Below, in pieces: positions 42,117 to 53,179 of a stretch of 56,897 nt of DNA. This DNA comes from an uncultured Clostridium sp. (GTDB taxonomy: Bacteria; Bacillota; Clostridia; Lachnospirales; Lachnospiraceae). The position numbers and the translations under genes were made by a program. The notes under the pieces were generated by a model, which worked only from the letters and a program-made list of their open reading frames with translations, had not been told where the DNA came from and ran no database searches. Numbering within the stretch: the first letter of the stretch is position 1; each line of letters opens with the position of its first letter. Location: positions 1 to 56,897 of the forward strand of contig CAMMNN010000002.1 in the NCBI GenBank assembly GCA_946498245.1, given 5' to 3'.

Positions 42117-43298
42117 TTACCGGCACCACACTGTTTCTACGGTAGCAATGGCCTCTTCCATCAAATCGTCAATCTTTTCCGCAAGATTTTCTTCTGAACG
42201 GCGGATAATCCCCAAATTAGGCTTTGTCACAGGATGTTTTGCCACAAAAATAGTGCAGCAGTCCTCGTAAGGCTGGATAGAAGTCTCATAGGTTCCGATC
42301 TTTTCCGATACGTCTACGATCTCCTGCTTATCAAAACCAATTACCGGCCGGAATACGGGCATAGTGCAGGCGTCGTCCGTTGCAGACAGAGACTGCATGG
42401 TCTGGGAAGCCACCTGGCCAATGCTTTCGCCTGTAATCAGTCCATGGCAGCCGCTTTCCTTTGCCAGCCGCTCTGCGATCCGCATCATATAGCGGCGCAT
42501 AATAATGGTCAGCTCCTCGTGGGGACACTGCTCATAAATATAGAGCTGAATGTCCGTAAAGTTGACAATATGAAGGGGAATGGGGCCGGCGTATTTTGCC
42601 ACCTGCTTTGCCAGATCAATCACCTTCTGCTTTGCCCTGTCGCTGGTATAGGGCGGAGCATGGAAATATACGGCTTCAATCCGCACGCCTCTTTTGGCGA
42701 TCATATAACCTGCCACCGGGCTGTCGATGCCGCCTGACAGCAGCAGCATGGCCTTGCCGTTAGTTCCCACGGGCATTCCTCCCGGTCCGGGGATTACTTC
42801 TGAAAATATATTGATTTTATGGCGTACCTCTACCCTTAAAATCACATCAGGATTGTGGACGTCCACCCTGGTTTCCGGAAAAGTTTCCAAGATCAGCTCT
42901 CCCAGATCACGGTTGATTTGCTCGGATCCTACCGGGTACTGCTTATTGGCTCTCCGGGCCGCCACCTTAAAGGTGAAATGCTTGTCCGGATAAACCTGTT
43001 CTACGTACTCCACAACTTTTTTCTTCAAATCCTCATAGCCGTTGTCCTCAATCTGAACCATGGGACAGATTCCGGCAATGCCGAATACTTTCTTTAAGGC
43101 TTCCACCGCCTCGTCGCAGTCAAAGGGTTTCGATGCCTGTGCGTAAATCCGGCCGGATTCCTTTGTCACCAGAAAATCTCCGTCCGTTCCCTTTAAAGCG
43201 TGATTAATCTGCTTTACAAGGGCGTCCTCAAACAAATACCGGTTTTTTCCCTTGATTCCGATTTCTGCGTACTTAATTAAAAATGACTGGTATTCCAT
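42117..43298 (-). CDS. thiI: tRNA 4-thiouridine synthase ThiI
   Basis: ThiI transfers sulfur to U8 of tRNA and can support thiamine thiazole synthesis. The 393-residue product has the N-terminal ferredoxin-like/THUMP part (KYAEIGIKGKNR) and the PP-loop ATPase motif LLSGGIDSPVAGYMIAKRG at about residues 185-203. It lacks a C-terminal rhodanese domain, as usual for Firmicutes. It follows a cysteine desulfurase gene seven bases upstream, its natural sulfur donor. Confidence 0.95.
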   Translation of the reverse strand: MEYQSFLIKYAEIGIKGKNRYLFEDALVKQINHALKGTDGDFLVTKESGRIYAQASKPFDCDEAVEALKKVFGIAGICPMVQIEDNGYEDLKKKVVEYVEQVYPDKHFTFKVAARRANKQYPVGSEQINRDLGELILETFPETRVDVHNPDVILRVEVRHKINIFSEVIPGPGGMPVGTNGKAMLLLSGGIDSPVAGYMIAKRGVRIEAVYFHAPPYTSDRAKQKVIDLAKQVAKYAGPIPLHIVNFTDIQLYIYEQCPHEELTIIMRRYMMRIAERLAKESGCHGLITGESIGQVASQTMQSLSATDDACTMPVFRPVIGFDKQEIVDVSEKIGTYETSIQPYEDCCTIFVAKHPVTKPNLGIIRRSEENLAEKIDDLMEEAIATVETVWCR

Positions 43299-43304
43299 GT
43301 ATTT

Positions 43305-44462
43305 CTATCCTCTCTGATAACGGCGCAGCACAGGAAGCAGCTCCTTTAATGCGCCAATGCAGTCGTCAATTTCTTCCCTGGTATTCAATGTACTGAAGCT
43401 GAACCGCAGCGTGGCGTCCAGCAGCTCTTTTCTCAGCCCGATGCCCTTTAAGGTTCCGCTGATAGCCGGGTGGTTGGAGGAGCAGGCCGAACCGGAGGAT
43501 ACGTAAATGCCTTTATCCTCCAAAGCGTGGAGCAGCACCTCGCTGCGGATTCCCTCAAAGCTTACGCTGGCGATCTGAGGAGCGCTCTCCGCTCCCTTTT
43601 TGCTGTTGACCTTTACGCCCTCTATTTCCGCCACCTTATCTGTAAAGTAATCTTTCAGGCCGCTGAGATAAGCTATTTTCTCGTCAAAATCCCGGTAGGC
43701 TTCTCTGGCTGCCACACCCAGCCCCGCAATGCCCGGAACGTTTTCCGTTCCGGAACGGAAGCCTCTCTGCTGGCCGCCGCCCAGGATAATGGGTTTGATT
43801 TTCGTCTTCTCACTGACGTACAAAAAGCCCACTCCTTTGGGGCCGTGGATCTTATGAGCGCTGACCGACAGCAAATCAATGCCCGACTTTTTAGGCCGAA
43901 TCCGGTATTTCCCGTAGGCCTGAATGGCATCTACGTGAAAAAGGGCCCAGGGACTGGCCGTCTTCACCATGCGACCGATTTCCTCCACCGGCTCTACGGC
44001 TCCCACCTCATTATTGACATACATAACCGATACTAAAATCGTATCCGGCCTGAGGCTTTTTTCCAGTTCCTCCAGAGAAATATGGCCCTGGGAATCTACA
44101 TTCAGATATGTCACCTCAAAGCCCTGCTCTTCCAGCATAATCAGGGGATTGTATACGGAAGGGTGTTCAATGCGGGTAGTAATGATATGGTTTCCTCTCC
44201 GGCGGTTTGCCATAGCGCAGCCTATGAGAGCCATATTGTTGGATTCTGTTCCTCCGGAAGTAAAAATAATCTCCTTTGGGGAAACCTTCAAAGTGGCCGC
44301 AACTTCCTCTGCCGCCTCTTTTACGTAGTCTTCCGCCTCTTTTCCTTTGCGGTGTCTGGCCGACGGATTTCCGTAGTCCTCTGTCATAACCTTTACCACA
44401 ATATCTTTTACGCTGTCCAGAACCCGGGTGGTAGCGGAATTGTCAAAATAAATCTCTTTCAT
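43305..44462 (-). CDS. Cysteine desulfurase (IscS/NifS-type, partner of ThiI)
   Basis: The 385-residue PLP enzyme removes sulfur from cysteine for transfer to ThiI. It contains the PLP-lysine motif SVSAHKIHGPKGVGF (Lys near residue 203) and the catalytic cysteine in SSGSACSSNHPA. Start MKEIYFDNSATTRV is typical. It is between rsmE and thiI on the same strand, matching the nifZ-thiI pairing in Bacillus. Confidence 0.94.
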   Translation of the reverse strand: MKEIYFDNSATTRVLDSVKDIVVKVMTEDYGNPSARHRKGKEAEDYVKEAAEEVAATLKVSPKEIIFTSGGTESNNMALIGCAMANRRRGNHIITTRIEHPSVYNPLIMLEEQGFEVTYLNVDSQGHISLEELEKSLRPDTILVSVMYVNNEVGAVEPVEEIGRMVKTASPWALFHVDAIQAYGKYRIRPKKSGIDLLSVSAHKIHGPKGVGFLYVSEKTKIKPIILGGGQQRGFRSGTENVPGIAGLGVAAREAYRDFDEKIAYLSGLKDYFTDKVAEIEGVKVNSKKGAESAPQIASVSFEGIRSEVLLHALEDKGIYVSSGSACSSNHPAISGTLKGIGLRKELLDATLRFSFSTLNTREEIDDCIGALKELLPVLRRYQRG

Positions 44463-44487
44463 CTTTCATACCTGTCTTTCCATTGGC

Positions 44488-45231
44488 CTAAAACGCTCCC
44501 TCTGCTTTCAGCATCAGCAGGGACAAAACCGTCATGCCGGCAGTCTCCGTTCTTAAAATCCGTTTTCCCAGGGAAATGGCGCAGGCCCCTGCTTTTTCGG
44601 CCTCTTCCACTTCCTTTTCCTGAAAGCCGCCCTCCGGCCCAATAAAAATGCCTATGGATCGCACTCCGGATCCAATGGCTTCCAGCTCCTTTTTCAGAGT
44701 TTCCATACCGTCAGCCCTTTCATAAGGGATCCAGATCCGATCTAAAAAAGACGCCTGCCTGAGCGCTTCCGAGAAGCTTGCAACCCCGCCAATCTCCGGA
44801 ATCCGGCTGCGCTTTGACTGCTTGGCCGCGCTTTCCGAAACAGCCTGCCAGCGCCGGAGTTTGGCCTGCTCCTTCTTTTGATCCAGCTTTACCACCGTAT
44901 TTTGGGTCATAACGGGAATCACTTTATAGACTCCCAGTTCCACGGCTTTTTGGATAATCAGCTCCATTTTGTCGCCTTTCGGCAGTCCCTGAAAGAGATA
45001 CAGGTCAAGGGGCAGTTCCTTGCCCTCCTGGCGGGACAGGATTTGGACCTCCACAGCCTTTTCTTCTACAGAAGCAATCCGGCAAAGGAAATCCTCTCCA
45101 TCCTTTGTGGTAATCAGAACCTCCTCCCCCGGACGCATTCTCAAAACATTTTTTATGTGGTTGACATCCGGTCCCGTAACCGTAATCCTCGTTTCTTCCA
45201 CCGCCTCCTGCGGCACAAAAAAATGGTGCAT
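44488..45231 (-). CDS. rsmE: 16S rRNA (uracil1498-N3)-methyltransferase RsmE
   Basis: The 247-residue SPOUT methyltransferase has an N-terminal PUA-like domain (VNHIKNVLRMRPGEEV) and a C-terminal knot with IGIFIGPEGGFQEKEVEEA and SLGKRILRTETA. It methylates U1498 of 16S rRNA. Gene starts one base after the stop of prmA; the two are standard neighbours. Confidence 0.95.
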   Translation of the reverse strand: MHHFFVPQEAVEETRITVTGPDVNHIKNVLRMRPGEEVLITTKDGEDFLCRIASVEEKAVEVQILSRQEGKELPLDLYLFQGLPKGDKMELIIQKAVELGVYKVIPVMTQNTVVKLDQKKEQAKLRRWQAVSESAAKQSKRSRIPEIGGVASFSEALRQASFLDRIWIPYERADGMETLKKELEAIGSGVRSIGIFIGPEGGFQEKEVEEAEKAGACAISLGKRILRTETAGMTVLSLLMLKAEGAF

Positions 45232-45232
45232 T

Positions 45233-46189
45233 TTACTTTCTCCTGGCAGTTACGCTGACCCATTCGCCCTGGTGCGTTACTTCCAGCACTTCCATTTCGC
45301 TGTTGGCGGCAAAGGCCTCTAACACTGCCTCTTCTTTCATATTGATAATGCCGGAGGTAATAAAAATACCGCCGCGCTTAATATGTACCGGAATCTCCTT
45401 CTGAAGCAGGATAATAACGTCGGCTAAAATATTGGCTACTGCAATATCGTAGCACTCATAGCCGGCCCAGTCCTGGATTTCTTTATCGTCAATGATATTT
45501 CCCTGGATGACCTGAAACTGCTCCCCGGAAATGCCATTGGAATCCATATTGTCTTTTACAGCGGCAATGGAATTTTCGTCCAAATCCGTAGCCTTCACCT
45601 CTGCGGCTCCCAGCTTTAAGGCGGCGATTCCTAAAATACCGCTTCCCGTACCCACGTCCAGGATACGGCTTTCTCCGGTTACGTACTTTTGGAGCTGCCG
45701 GATGCAGAGCTGAGTCGTCTCGTGCATACCTGTACCAAAAGCCGTTCCCGGATCAATCTGGATCAAAAGCTTGTCTTTCTGATCCTCCGGAACTTCTTCC
45801 CAGGTAGGCTTAATGAGAATGTGATCCACAGTAAAGGGTTTAAAGTACTGTTTCCAATTGTTAATCCAGTCTTTATCCTCTGTTTCTGACGCAGAAATGG
45901 TTCTGGCCCCCAGATCCACAAAGACGGACAGTTCGTCCAGTCCCTGCTCCACCCGTTCTAAGATTTCCCCGGGGTCCTCATCATCATCCAGGTAAAAGCT
46001 AACCTTAGCCACCCCGTCGTCTGGCCCCAGATCCGGGAGAATATCAATAAACATTCCTTTGGTTTCTTTTTCTGTAAGGGGAATCTTATCTTCAATCTCG
46101 ATTCCCTCAATGCCGATTTCATCAAACATACTGCTGATTAAATCGACAGCAGCCGTAGTAGTGGTCAGTGTGAATTTCTTCCATTTCAT
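45233..46189 (-). CDS. prmA: Ribosomal protein L11 methyltransferase PrmA
   Basis: The 318-residue SAM enzyme methylates L11. Motif I ILDVGTGSGILGIAALKLGA and the VANILADVIILL segment identify the family. The ATG at 46189 (MKWKKFT) is chosen because GGAG lies nine bases upstream and the family begins at this point; the frame remains open to 46216. It heads the prmA-rsmE-desulfurase-thiI operon. Confidence 0.94.
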   Translation of the reverse strand: MKWKKFTLTTTTAAVDLISSMFDEIGIEGIEIEDKIPLTEKETKGMFIDILPDLGPDDGVAKVSFYLDDDEDPGEILERVEQGLDELSVFVDLGARTISASETEDKDWINNWKQYFKPFTVDHILIKPTWEEVPEDQKDKLLIQIDPGTAFGTGMHETTQLCIRQLQKYVTGESRILDVGTGSGILGIAALKLGAAEVKATDLDENSIAAVKDNMDSNGISGEQFQVIQGNIIDDKEIQDWAGYECYDIAVANILADVIILLQKEIPVHIKRGGIFITSGIINMKEEAVLEAFAANSEMEVLEVTHQGEWVSVTARRK

Positions 46190-46221
46190 AAGCCATTTCT
46201 CCTTATAATTGTGCATTGTCC

Positions 46222-46250
46222 ATCATAGCACACTTTCCTGTCTCTGGCAA
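46222..46250 (-). promoter_or_regulatory. Promoter of the prmA operon
   Basis: TTGCCA (46245-46250), a 17-base spacer and an extended -10 (TGCTATGAT, hexamer 46222-46227) on the minus strand, about 33 bases before prmA. Confidence 0.7.
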
Positions 46251-46583
46251 GCCGGGAATCTGACCGGCTTATTTATAGCTTTCCAGACTGTTTTTTCCTG
46301 ATTTTCGGCGCATTAAAAACTTTTTTAAAAATTTTTTATTCTTTTTGCAATAAAATGGCCGTCGGCTGCATTAACCTATTGAACGGATGAAAATGCTTCT
46401 GTCACAGGATGATAGGAAAGGCAAATCAAGAACGAAATTCCTTGATGCATTACATTCCATCACACCGCCTGACCCACCTTCCTGCCAGGGGATTTTCACT
46501 ATTACAAACTAACGGCAATTAGATTTTGTAATCCAAGAAAGCGGAGTGCCGCAATTCCCTGAGGGGTATGCGGCACTCCACTT
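46251..46583. other. Intergenic stretch with stem-loops, terminator of marR
   Basis: No credible protein frame is seen. The right end (46541-46581) is a 13-bp hairpin (GCGGAGTGCCGCA with TGCGGCACTCCAC) flanked by A/T-rich tails that terminates marR on the minus strand and possibly a plus-strand RNA. Other inverted repeats are ATTACAAA...TTTTGTAAT (46501-46530) and ATCAAG...CTTGAT (46426-46446). A small RNA is possible but no promoter was found. Confidence 0.5.
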
Positions 46584-47021
46584 TTATAATTTTTTCAATA
46601 TTTCTTTCATTTCCGATACGCATTTCAAAAAACGCTCCATCTCCTGCTGAGAGAGATGCTCAAACCGGGCGGCAAGCTGCTCCCTTACGTAAACCTTTTC
46701 CTTGCGGATAAACTCCTGCCCGTACTCCGTCAAAGCCACCAAAACCAGCTTGCGGTTGCTTTCGTCGTAGCACCGTTTTACATAGCCCTCTTCTACTAAA
46801 GGGGCTACAATCCTGGTAGCCTGCTCCCTGGATACTGCAATGCTTTCCGCCACCTGCCCCATGGTCAGCCGCTTTTCTCCCGAGAGGGCCAAAAGGGTGT
46901 AAAACTGATGGCGGGTAAGACGGAAATTTTTGTAATCCAGAGAATTTAAAAGAATTTTCTGGCATGTAAAAAAAGCCTCAAACAATGCCGTTATATTAAC
47001 CTCGTTGCTCACGCTGTCCAT
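46584..47021 (-). CDS. MarR-family transcriptional regulator
   Basis: The 145-residue protein has a MarR winged helix: FRLTRHQFYTLLALSGEKRLTMGQVAESIAVSREQATRIVAPLVEEGYVKR, followed by the wing and a C-terminal dimer helix. The ATG at 47021 is supported by AGGAGGAGAGCC; the open frame upstream runs through its own promoter. It is divergent from citrate synthase, with a palindrome in the shared region, so it probably controls that gene. Confidence 0.9.
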   Translation of the reverse strand: MDSVSNEVNITALFEAFFTCQKILLNSLDYKNFRLTRHQFYTLLALSGEKRLTMGQVAESIAVSREQATRIVAPLVEEGYVKRCYDESNRKLVLVALTEYGQEFIRKEKVYVREQLAARFEHLSQQEMERFLKCVSEMKEILKKL

Positions 47022-47040
47022 GGCTCTCCTCCTAAATGTT

Positions 47041-47118
47041 ATTATAACGGATTCTTTTCGTATGTCAATCATTAATTTTTGCCAATGGTTGACAAACATC
47101 AAATGTTGGTGATATACT
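47041..47118. promoter_or_regulatory. Divergent marR/citrate synthase promoters with operator
   Basis: For marR, TTGACA (47063-47068), 16 bases, TATAAT (47041-47046) on the minus strand. For citrate synthase, TTGACA (47089-47094), 18 bases, TATACT (47113-47118) on the plus strand. The spacer of the latter contains the inverted repeat AACAT-CAA-ATGTT (47095-47107), where a bound MarR dimer would block RNA polymerase. Confidence 0.75.
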
Positions 47119-47159
47119 GTCTGTACTGAAAAGAATTTATGAAATAAAGGAGGAATACT

Positions 47160-48530
47160 ATGGCAGATTACCGCTTATTTGTAGAAGAGTATGCCGCCAA
47201 CCAGCTAAAAGAATGCATCGGACACAATACCATCAATCCGGTTCTCTTTTCTGAGTACGGCGTAAAGCGCGGCCTGAGAGATAAAAATGGAAAGGGTGTC
47301 CTTGCAGGGCTTACCAATATTTCTCTGATTCAGTCCCGCAAGGAAGTAAATGGCCAATCCGTTCCCTGTGACGGCAAACTTCTGTACCGCGGCTATGACA
47401 TCCGCGATCTGGTAAAAGGCTTTCTGGATGCCAAGCATTACGGCTTTGAGGAAATCACCTATCTGCTTCTCTTCGGCGTCCTTCCCACTCCTGCTCAATT
47501 AACAGAATTTCAGGATATACTTACCCGCAGCAATTTTCTTCCCACAAACTTTGTCCGCGACGTTATTATGAAAGCTCCCGGCAAGGATATTATGAACTCT
47601 ATGACCAAGAGCGTTCTGACTCTGGCCTCTTACGACGACAAAGTTGCGGATAATTCTCTGGAAAATGTCCTGCGCCAGTGCCTGGGGCTTATCAGCGTAT
47701 TCCCCATGCTGGCCGTTTACGCATATCAGGCTTACAACCACTATGAATGCGACGAGAGCCTTTATATCCACCGTCCCGATCCCGGCCTCTCTACGGCGGA
47801 AAATTTCCTGCGGCTCCTGCGCCCGGATAAATCCTACTCTGAGCTTGAAGCAAAGGTTCTGGATCTGGCTCTGGTTCTCCATATGGAACACGGCGGCGGA
47901 AACAACTCCACCTTTACTACCCGTGTAGTTACCTCTTCCGGTTCCGATACTTATTCTGTCATCGCCGCCGCTCTTTCCTCCTTAAAAGGACCCAAACACG
48001 GCGGAGCAAATATCAAAGTAGTAGAAATGATGGCGGATATTAAAGAGCACGTGTCCGACTGGTCCGATGCTGATGAGGTTCGGGCTTATCTGGAAAAGAT
48101 CCTCCACAAAGAAGCCTTTGACAAAAAGGGACTTATTTACGGCATGGGCCACGCAGTATACTCCATCTCCGATCCCCGCGCCCTGATCTTTAAATCCTTC
48201 GTAGAGAAACTGGCCAAAGAAAAGGGAAGGGATTCCGACTTTGCCCTGTATTCCATGATCGAAACCATGGCTCCTCAGATTATTGCAGGGGAACGCGCTA
48301 TCTACAAAGGCGTCAGCGCCAATGTGGACTTTTACAGCGGTTTCGTTTACAGTATGCTGGATATTCCCACTGAGCTGTTTACGCCTATGTTCGCCATTGC
48401 CCGAATCGTCGGGTGGAGCGCTCACCGTCTGGAAGAGCTCATTAATGTGGATAAGATTATCCGCCCCGCTTACCAGAGTCTGCTGTCGGAAGATGCCCTT
48501 CCCTATGTAAAACTGGAAGACCGGAAATAA
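47160..48530 (+). CDS. gltA: Citrate synthase
   Basis: The 456-residue protein condenses acetyl-CoA and oxaloacetate. Catalytic regions are visible: LVLHMEHGGGNNSTFTTRVV (His), GPKHGGAN and GMGHAVYSISDPRALI (second His) and a C-terminal arginine in SANVDFYSGFVY. It is longer than the short bacterial form and resembles the Firmicutes citrate/2-methylcitrate synthase branch. It has an AAGGAGGAATACT site and is probably controlled by the divergent MarR. In a fermenter it likely feeds 2-oxoglutarate/glutamate synthesis. Confidence 0.93.
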   Translation: MADYRLFVEEYAANQLKECIGHNTINPVLFSEYGVKRGLRDKNGKGVLAGLTNISLIQSRKEVNGQSVPCDGKLLYRGYDIRDLVKGFLDAKHYGFEEITYLLLFGVLPTPAQLTEFQDILTRSNFLPTNFVRDVIMKAPGKDIMNSMTKSVLTLASYDDKVADNSLENVLRQCLGLISVFPMLAVYAYQAYNHYECDESLYIHRPDPGLSTAENFLRLLRPDKSYSELEAKVLDLALVLHMEHGGGNNSTFTTRVVTSSGSDTYSVIAAALSSLKGPKHGGANIKVVEMMADIKEHVSDWSDADEVRAYLEKILHKEAFDKKGLIYGMGHAVYSISDPRALIFKSFVEKLAKEKGRDSDFALYSMIETMAPQIIAGERAIYKGVSANVDFYSGFVYSMLDIPTELFTPMFAIARIVGWSAHRLEELINVDKIIRPAYQSLLSEDALPYVKLEDRK

Positions 48531-48543
48531 AACCGGAAAAAAT

Positions 48544-49950
48544 TTACTGCTGCAATTCGATTTCCCTGCATACTTTTACGGTGTGCAGGGTTTCGTATTC
48601 TCCATACCTTAAACTTCTGTCTTCGTACTCCGCCTCTCCCCGCTGGTTGTCATAAGGGTCGTTTCTCACATACTTCATAGGCGGGAAGAAGGGCTGTTGG
48701 AACTGGGACACCGCCGGCATACGGAAGGGGTCCAGATTTCCGAAGTAAAATTCCCTTCTTTTTTGGGCTCCTGCCCGGTAGGCGCTGCCGCCAAAAGAGC
48801 AGTCGGCGTACAGCCAGCCGTAAGGAGCAATATAAAACTGAGCCCAGTCATGGCATCCCGCCGAAAACGGCCTTGCATAAAGGCCTGACTGCCATCTGGC
48901 AGGAACCCCGGCTATGCGGCACATGGTAATAAATAAAAGAGCCTGGAAACCGCAGTCCCCCTTCCAGCAAGAAGCCCCGTACTCGGCAATGTCCGTTACG
49001 GTAATATAATTTCTCACAAAGGAATACATCATATGGGAGGTAATGTAGTCGTAAATCCTCTTTGCCTTTAAAAGCGGATTTTGCTCCGTTCCCACCACTT
49101 CTTCTGTCACAGCCTTCAGATATGGAGTAAAACGGATATGAGGAAGCTGTTCCTCCAGATAAAACCCTGGCTGGCTGGGTGAAACCTCCTCCGCCCGGGG
49201 CTTTACGTACTGCATATGGGTTTCGTAGGTATATTCAATAGAATAGGTCTGGCCCGGACGGTGAATGGTTCGGATACACACCGTTCTCTGAGGATATTGG
49301 GGCGGCGACAGGGTGTACTCCTCTTTGGCCGCCGGACGTTCCTTTCCGTTTTCTCCTATGGTCACAGACAGAAGACGGAAATTCCGTACCTGGGCGTACT
49401 CTACCGGTACCGGCAGATAGACGGAAATCATTTCTCCCGGGCGCTCCGCTTCCGGCGCCAGCTTCATGGTACTGCAAATGGAAAAACGGCAGGCCATGCC
49501 TCCCTGAAGCTCCATTTTCTCAATGACCGTGTCTAACATTCTCTTGTCTTCTCCGGAATCCTTTTCCTCCGGATTTATCAGCCGTTCCCCGATCCAAGGC
49601 CGGGTTTTTATCAGGTTGCTGAGAAAGTCGTCTTTAAAGAAGATTTTCCCGTTCCGGTAAATCCATTCCGCCCCATTTTCCTCCCACAGTTCTTCCAGCT
49701 CTTCTTCCTGAAAGTCCTTTACATGGGCCTGCAGCAGTGCCAGGGCGTCTTCCCAGGTATAGGGATACTCTTCCGGTATTCGGGACAGGATCTCCTTTTC
49801 ATACAGCAGGCGCTTTTTTAAGGCTTGGGGAATGTCTTTTTCCAGCCTTCTGTCTATGACCTTTACCGCCCGTTCAAAATCGCCGTGCCATTTCAGCTTG
49901 GCAATGTCCTCAGGCAGCGGAACGTAGAGATATTCTACATCTGAATACAT
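48544..49950 (-). CDS. Transglutaminase-like domain protein
   Basis: The 468-residue protein has a C-terminal transglutaminase/papain-like core: Cys in CWKGDCGFQALLFITMCRIAGVPARWQSG (about residues 324-352), His in AGCHDWAQFYIAPYGWLYADC and the following Asp. The N-terminal 200 residues are rich in acidic and aromatic residues with no recognised domain (KRLLYEKEILSRIPEEYPYTW). No signal peptide is seen, so it should be cytoplasmic; peptidase activity rather than crosslinking is likely, as for most bacterial members. It has an AGGAGGAAAC site and lies downstream of the heat-shock operon, behind a terminator. Confidence 0.82.
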   Translation of the reverse strand: MYSDVEYLYVPLPEDIAKLKWHGDFERAVKVIDRRLEKDIPQALKKRLLYEKEILSRIPEEYPYTWEDALALLQAHVKDFQEEELEELWEENGAEWIYRNGKIFFKDDFLSNLIKTRPWIGERLINPEEKDSGEDKRMLDTVIEKMELQGGMACRFSICSTMKLAPEAERPGEMISVYLPVPVEYAQVRNFRLLSVTIGENGKERPAAKEEYTLSPPQYPQRTVCIRTIHRPGQTYSIEYTYETHMQYVKPRAEEVSPSQPGFYLEEQLPHIRFTPYLKAVTEEVVGTEQNPLLKAKRIYDYITSHMMYSFVRNYITVTDIAEYGASCWKGDCGFQALLFITMCRIAGVPARWQSGLYARPFSAGCHDWAQFYIAPYGWLYADCSFGGSAYRAGAQKRREFYFGNLDPFRMPAVSQFQQPFFPPMKYVRNDPYDNQRGEAEYEDRSLRYGEYETLHTVKVCREIELQQ

Positions 49951-49962
49951 ATTGTTTCCTCC

Positions 49963-49999
49963 TAAAAAAATATTGGGAGCCGCCTTTTGGACTGCTCCC
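49963..49999 (-). terminator. Terminator of the heat-shock operon
   Basis: GGGAGC (49975-49980) pairs with GCTCCC (49994-49999), and a stretch of As at 49964-49970 gives a U-tract on the minus strand, just after dnaJ. Confidence 0.7.
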
Positions 50000-50015
50000 T
50001 GTACTGCGTTCTGAT

Positions 50016-51158
50016 TTATTTGCTGAAAAAGCCCTTTCTCTTGTGAGGTTCCTGGGAAGCGGTTCCCTTCATCTCCTCGTCGAATTTGCGAAGAGCCTCT
50101 TTTTGGGCCTCTGTCATACGCTCCGGAACCTGAACTACCAGGGTAACGTAATGATCTCCCCGGATATTCCGGTTTCTTAAAGAAGGTACGCCTTTGCCCT
50201 TTAACCGCACCTTCGTGTCTGTCTGAGTTCCCGGCTTTACATCATACTCTACTTCCCCGTCTACGGTTTTAATGCGGATAGGACCGCCTAAGGCCGCTGT
50301 TGCAAAGGAAATATAGACTGTGGAGAAGATGCTGGTATCCTGACGCTTCAGGAACGGGTGATTGGACACCACTGCCTCTACCAGCAGATCGCCTCTCTCC
50401 CCTCCGTTGACACCCGGTTCACCGGCTCCTGCCAGACGGACGCTCTGGCCATTGTCAATTCCTGCCGGGATCGTAACCTTAAATTTCTTGCGGATAGTCT
50501 TGTAGCCGGTTCCATAACATTTGGGACATTTCTCCCGGATAACCTTTCCGGTTCCGTTACAGTCCGGACAGGTCTGGACATTCTGAACCTGGCCAAAGAA
50601 AGACTGCTGGGTATACATAATCTTGCCCTTGCCGTTGCACTTAGGACAGGTTACCGGGGAAGTACCCGGTTTTGCTCCCGTTCCGTGGCAGTCCGGGCAT
50701 TCTTCTTTATAATTGATTTCGATCTCTTTTTCGCATCCGAAAACAGCCTCTTCAAAGGTAATGCGGACTGCTGTTCTCACATTGGCTCCCCGCATAGGCC
50801 CATTGCTCCGACTTCTGGCAGAACGGCCGCCGCCGAATATGTCGCCGAAAATATCGCCGAATATGTCGCCCATATCCCCGGAAAAATCGAAGCCGCCGAA
50901 ACCGCCGGCTCCGCCTCCTGCGCCGCCGTCAAAGGCCGCATGGCCGAATTGGTCATACTGCTGACGCTTCTGCGGATCGCTCAGGACGCTGTAAGCTTCA
51001 GACGCCTCTTTAAATTTCTGCTCCGCCTCTTTATCTCCGGGATTAGCATCCGGATGGTATTTTTTGGCCAGAACGCGGTATGCTTTTTTGATTGCTGCGT
51101 CGTCCGCATTTTTGGGGACACCCAGCACCTCATAATAATCCCTTTTACTCTCTGCCAT
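50016..51158 (-). CDS. dnaJ: Chaperone protein DnaJ
   Basis: The 380-residue class A J-protein stimulates DnaK. It has a J-domain with the HPD triad ([11 protein letters not shown]), a Gly/Phe-rich region ([15 protein letters not shown]), four CxxCxGxG zinc repeats (such as CPDCHGTGA and CPKCNGKGK, residues about 147-215) and a C-terminal substrate-binding domain. Last gene of the hrcA-grpE-dnaK-dnaJ operon. Confidence 0.97.
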   Translation of the reverse strand: MAESKRDYYEVLGVPKNADDAAIKKAYRVLAKKYHPDANPGDKEAEQKFKEASEAYSVLSDPQKRQQYDQFGHAAFDGGAGGGAGGFGGFDFSGDMGDIFGDIFGDIFGGGRSARSRSNGPMRGANVRTAVRITFEEAVFGCEKEIEINYKEECPDCHGTGAKPGTSPVTCPKCNGKGKIMYTQQSFFGQVQNVQTCPDCNGTGKVIREKCPKCYGTGYKTIRKKFKVTIPAGIDNGQSVRLAGAGEPGVNGGERGDLLVEAVVSNHPFLKRQDTSIFSTVYISFATAALGGPIRIKTVDGEVEYDVKPGTQTDTKVRLKGKGVPSLRNRNIRGDHYVTLVVQVPERMTEAQKEALRKFDEEMKGTASQEPHKRKGFFSK

Positions 51159-51195
51159 CTCTGTTCCCTCTCAAACGTGAAATAAACACCCAAAA

Positions 51196-51231
51196 GGGGA
51201 TTAGACGCCTTATTTCAGGCGCCTAAACCCC
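51196..51231 (-). promoter_or_regulatory. Intercistronic hairpin between dnaK and dnaJ
   Basis: GGGGATTAGACGCC (51196-51209) pairs with GGCGCCTAAACCCC (51218-51231, G-U/mismatch at two positions), with CCCCTTTTGGG following on the minus strand. It may partly terminate or stabilise dnaK mRNA so that DnaK exceeds DnaJ. Confidence 0.55.
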
Positions 51232-51250
51232 ACCTTTTCTCAACGGGTTA

Positions 51251-53140
<1,890 letters not shown>

Positions 53141-53179
53141 CTAAATATGATAGACAAACTTCTTGTGAATGTTCTTTTT

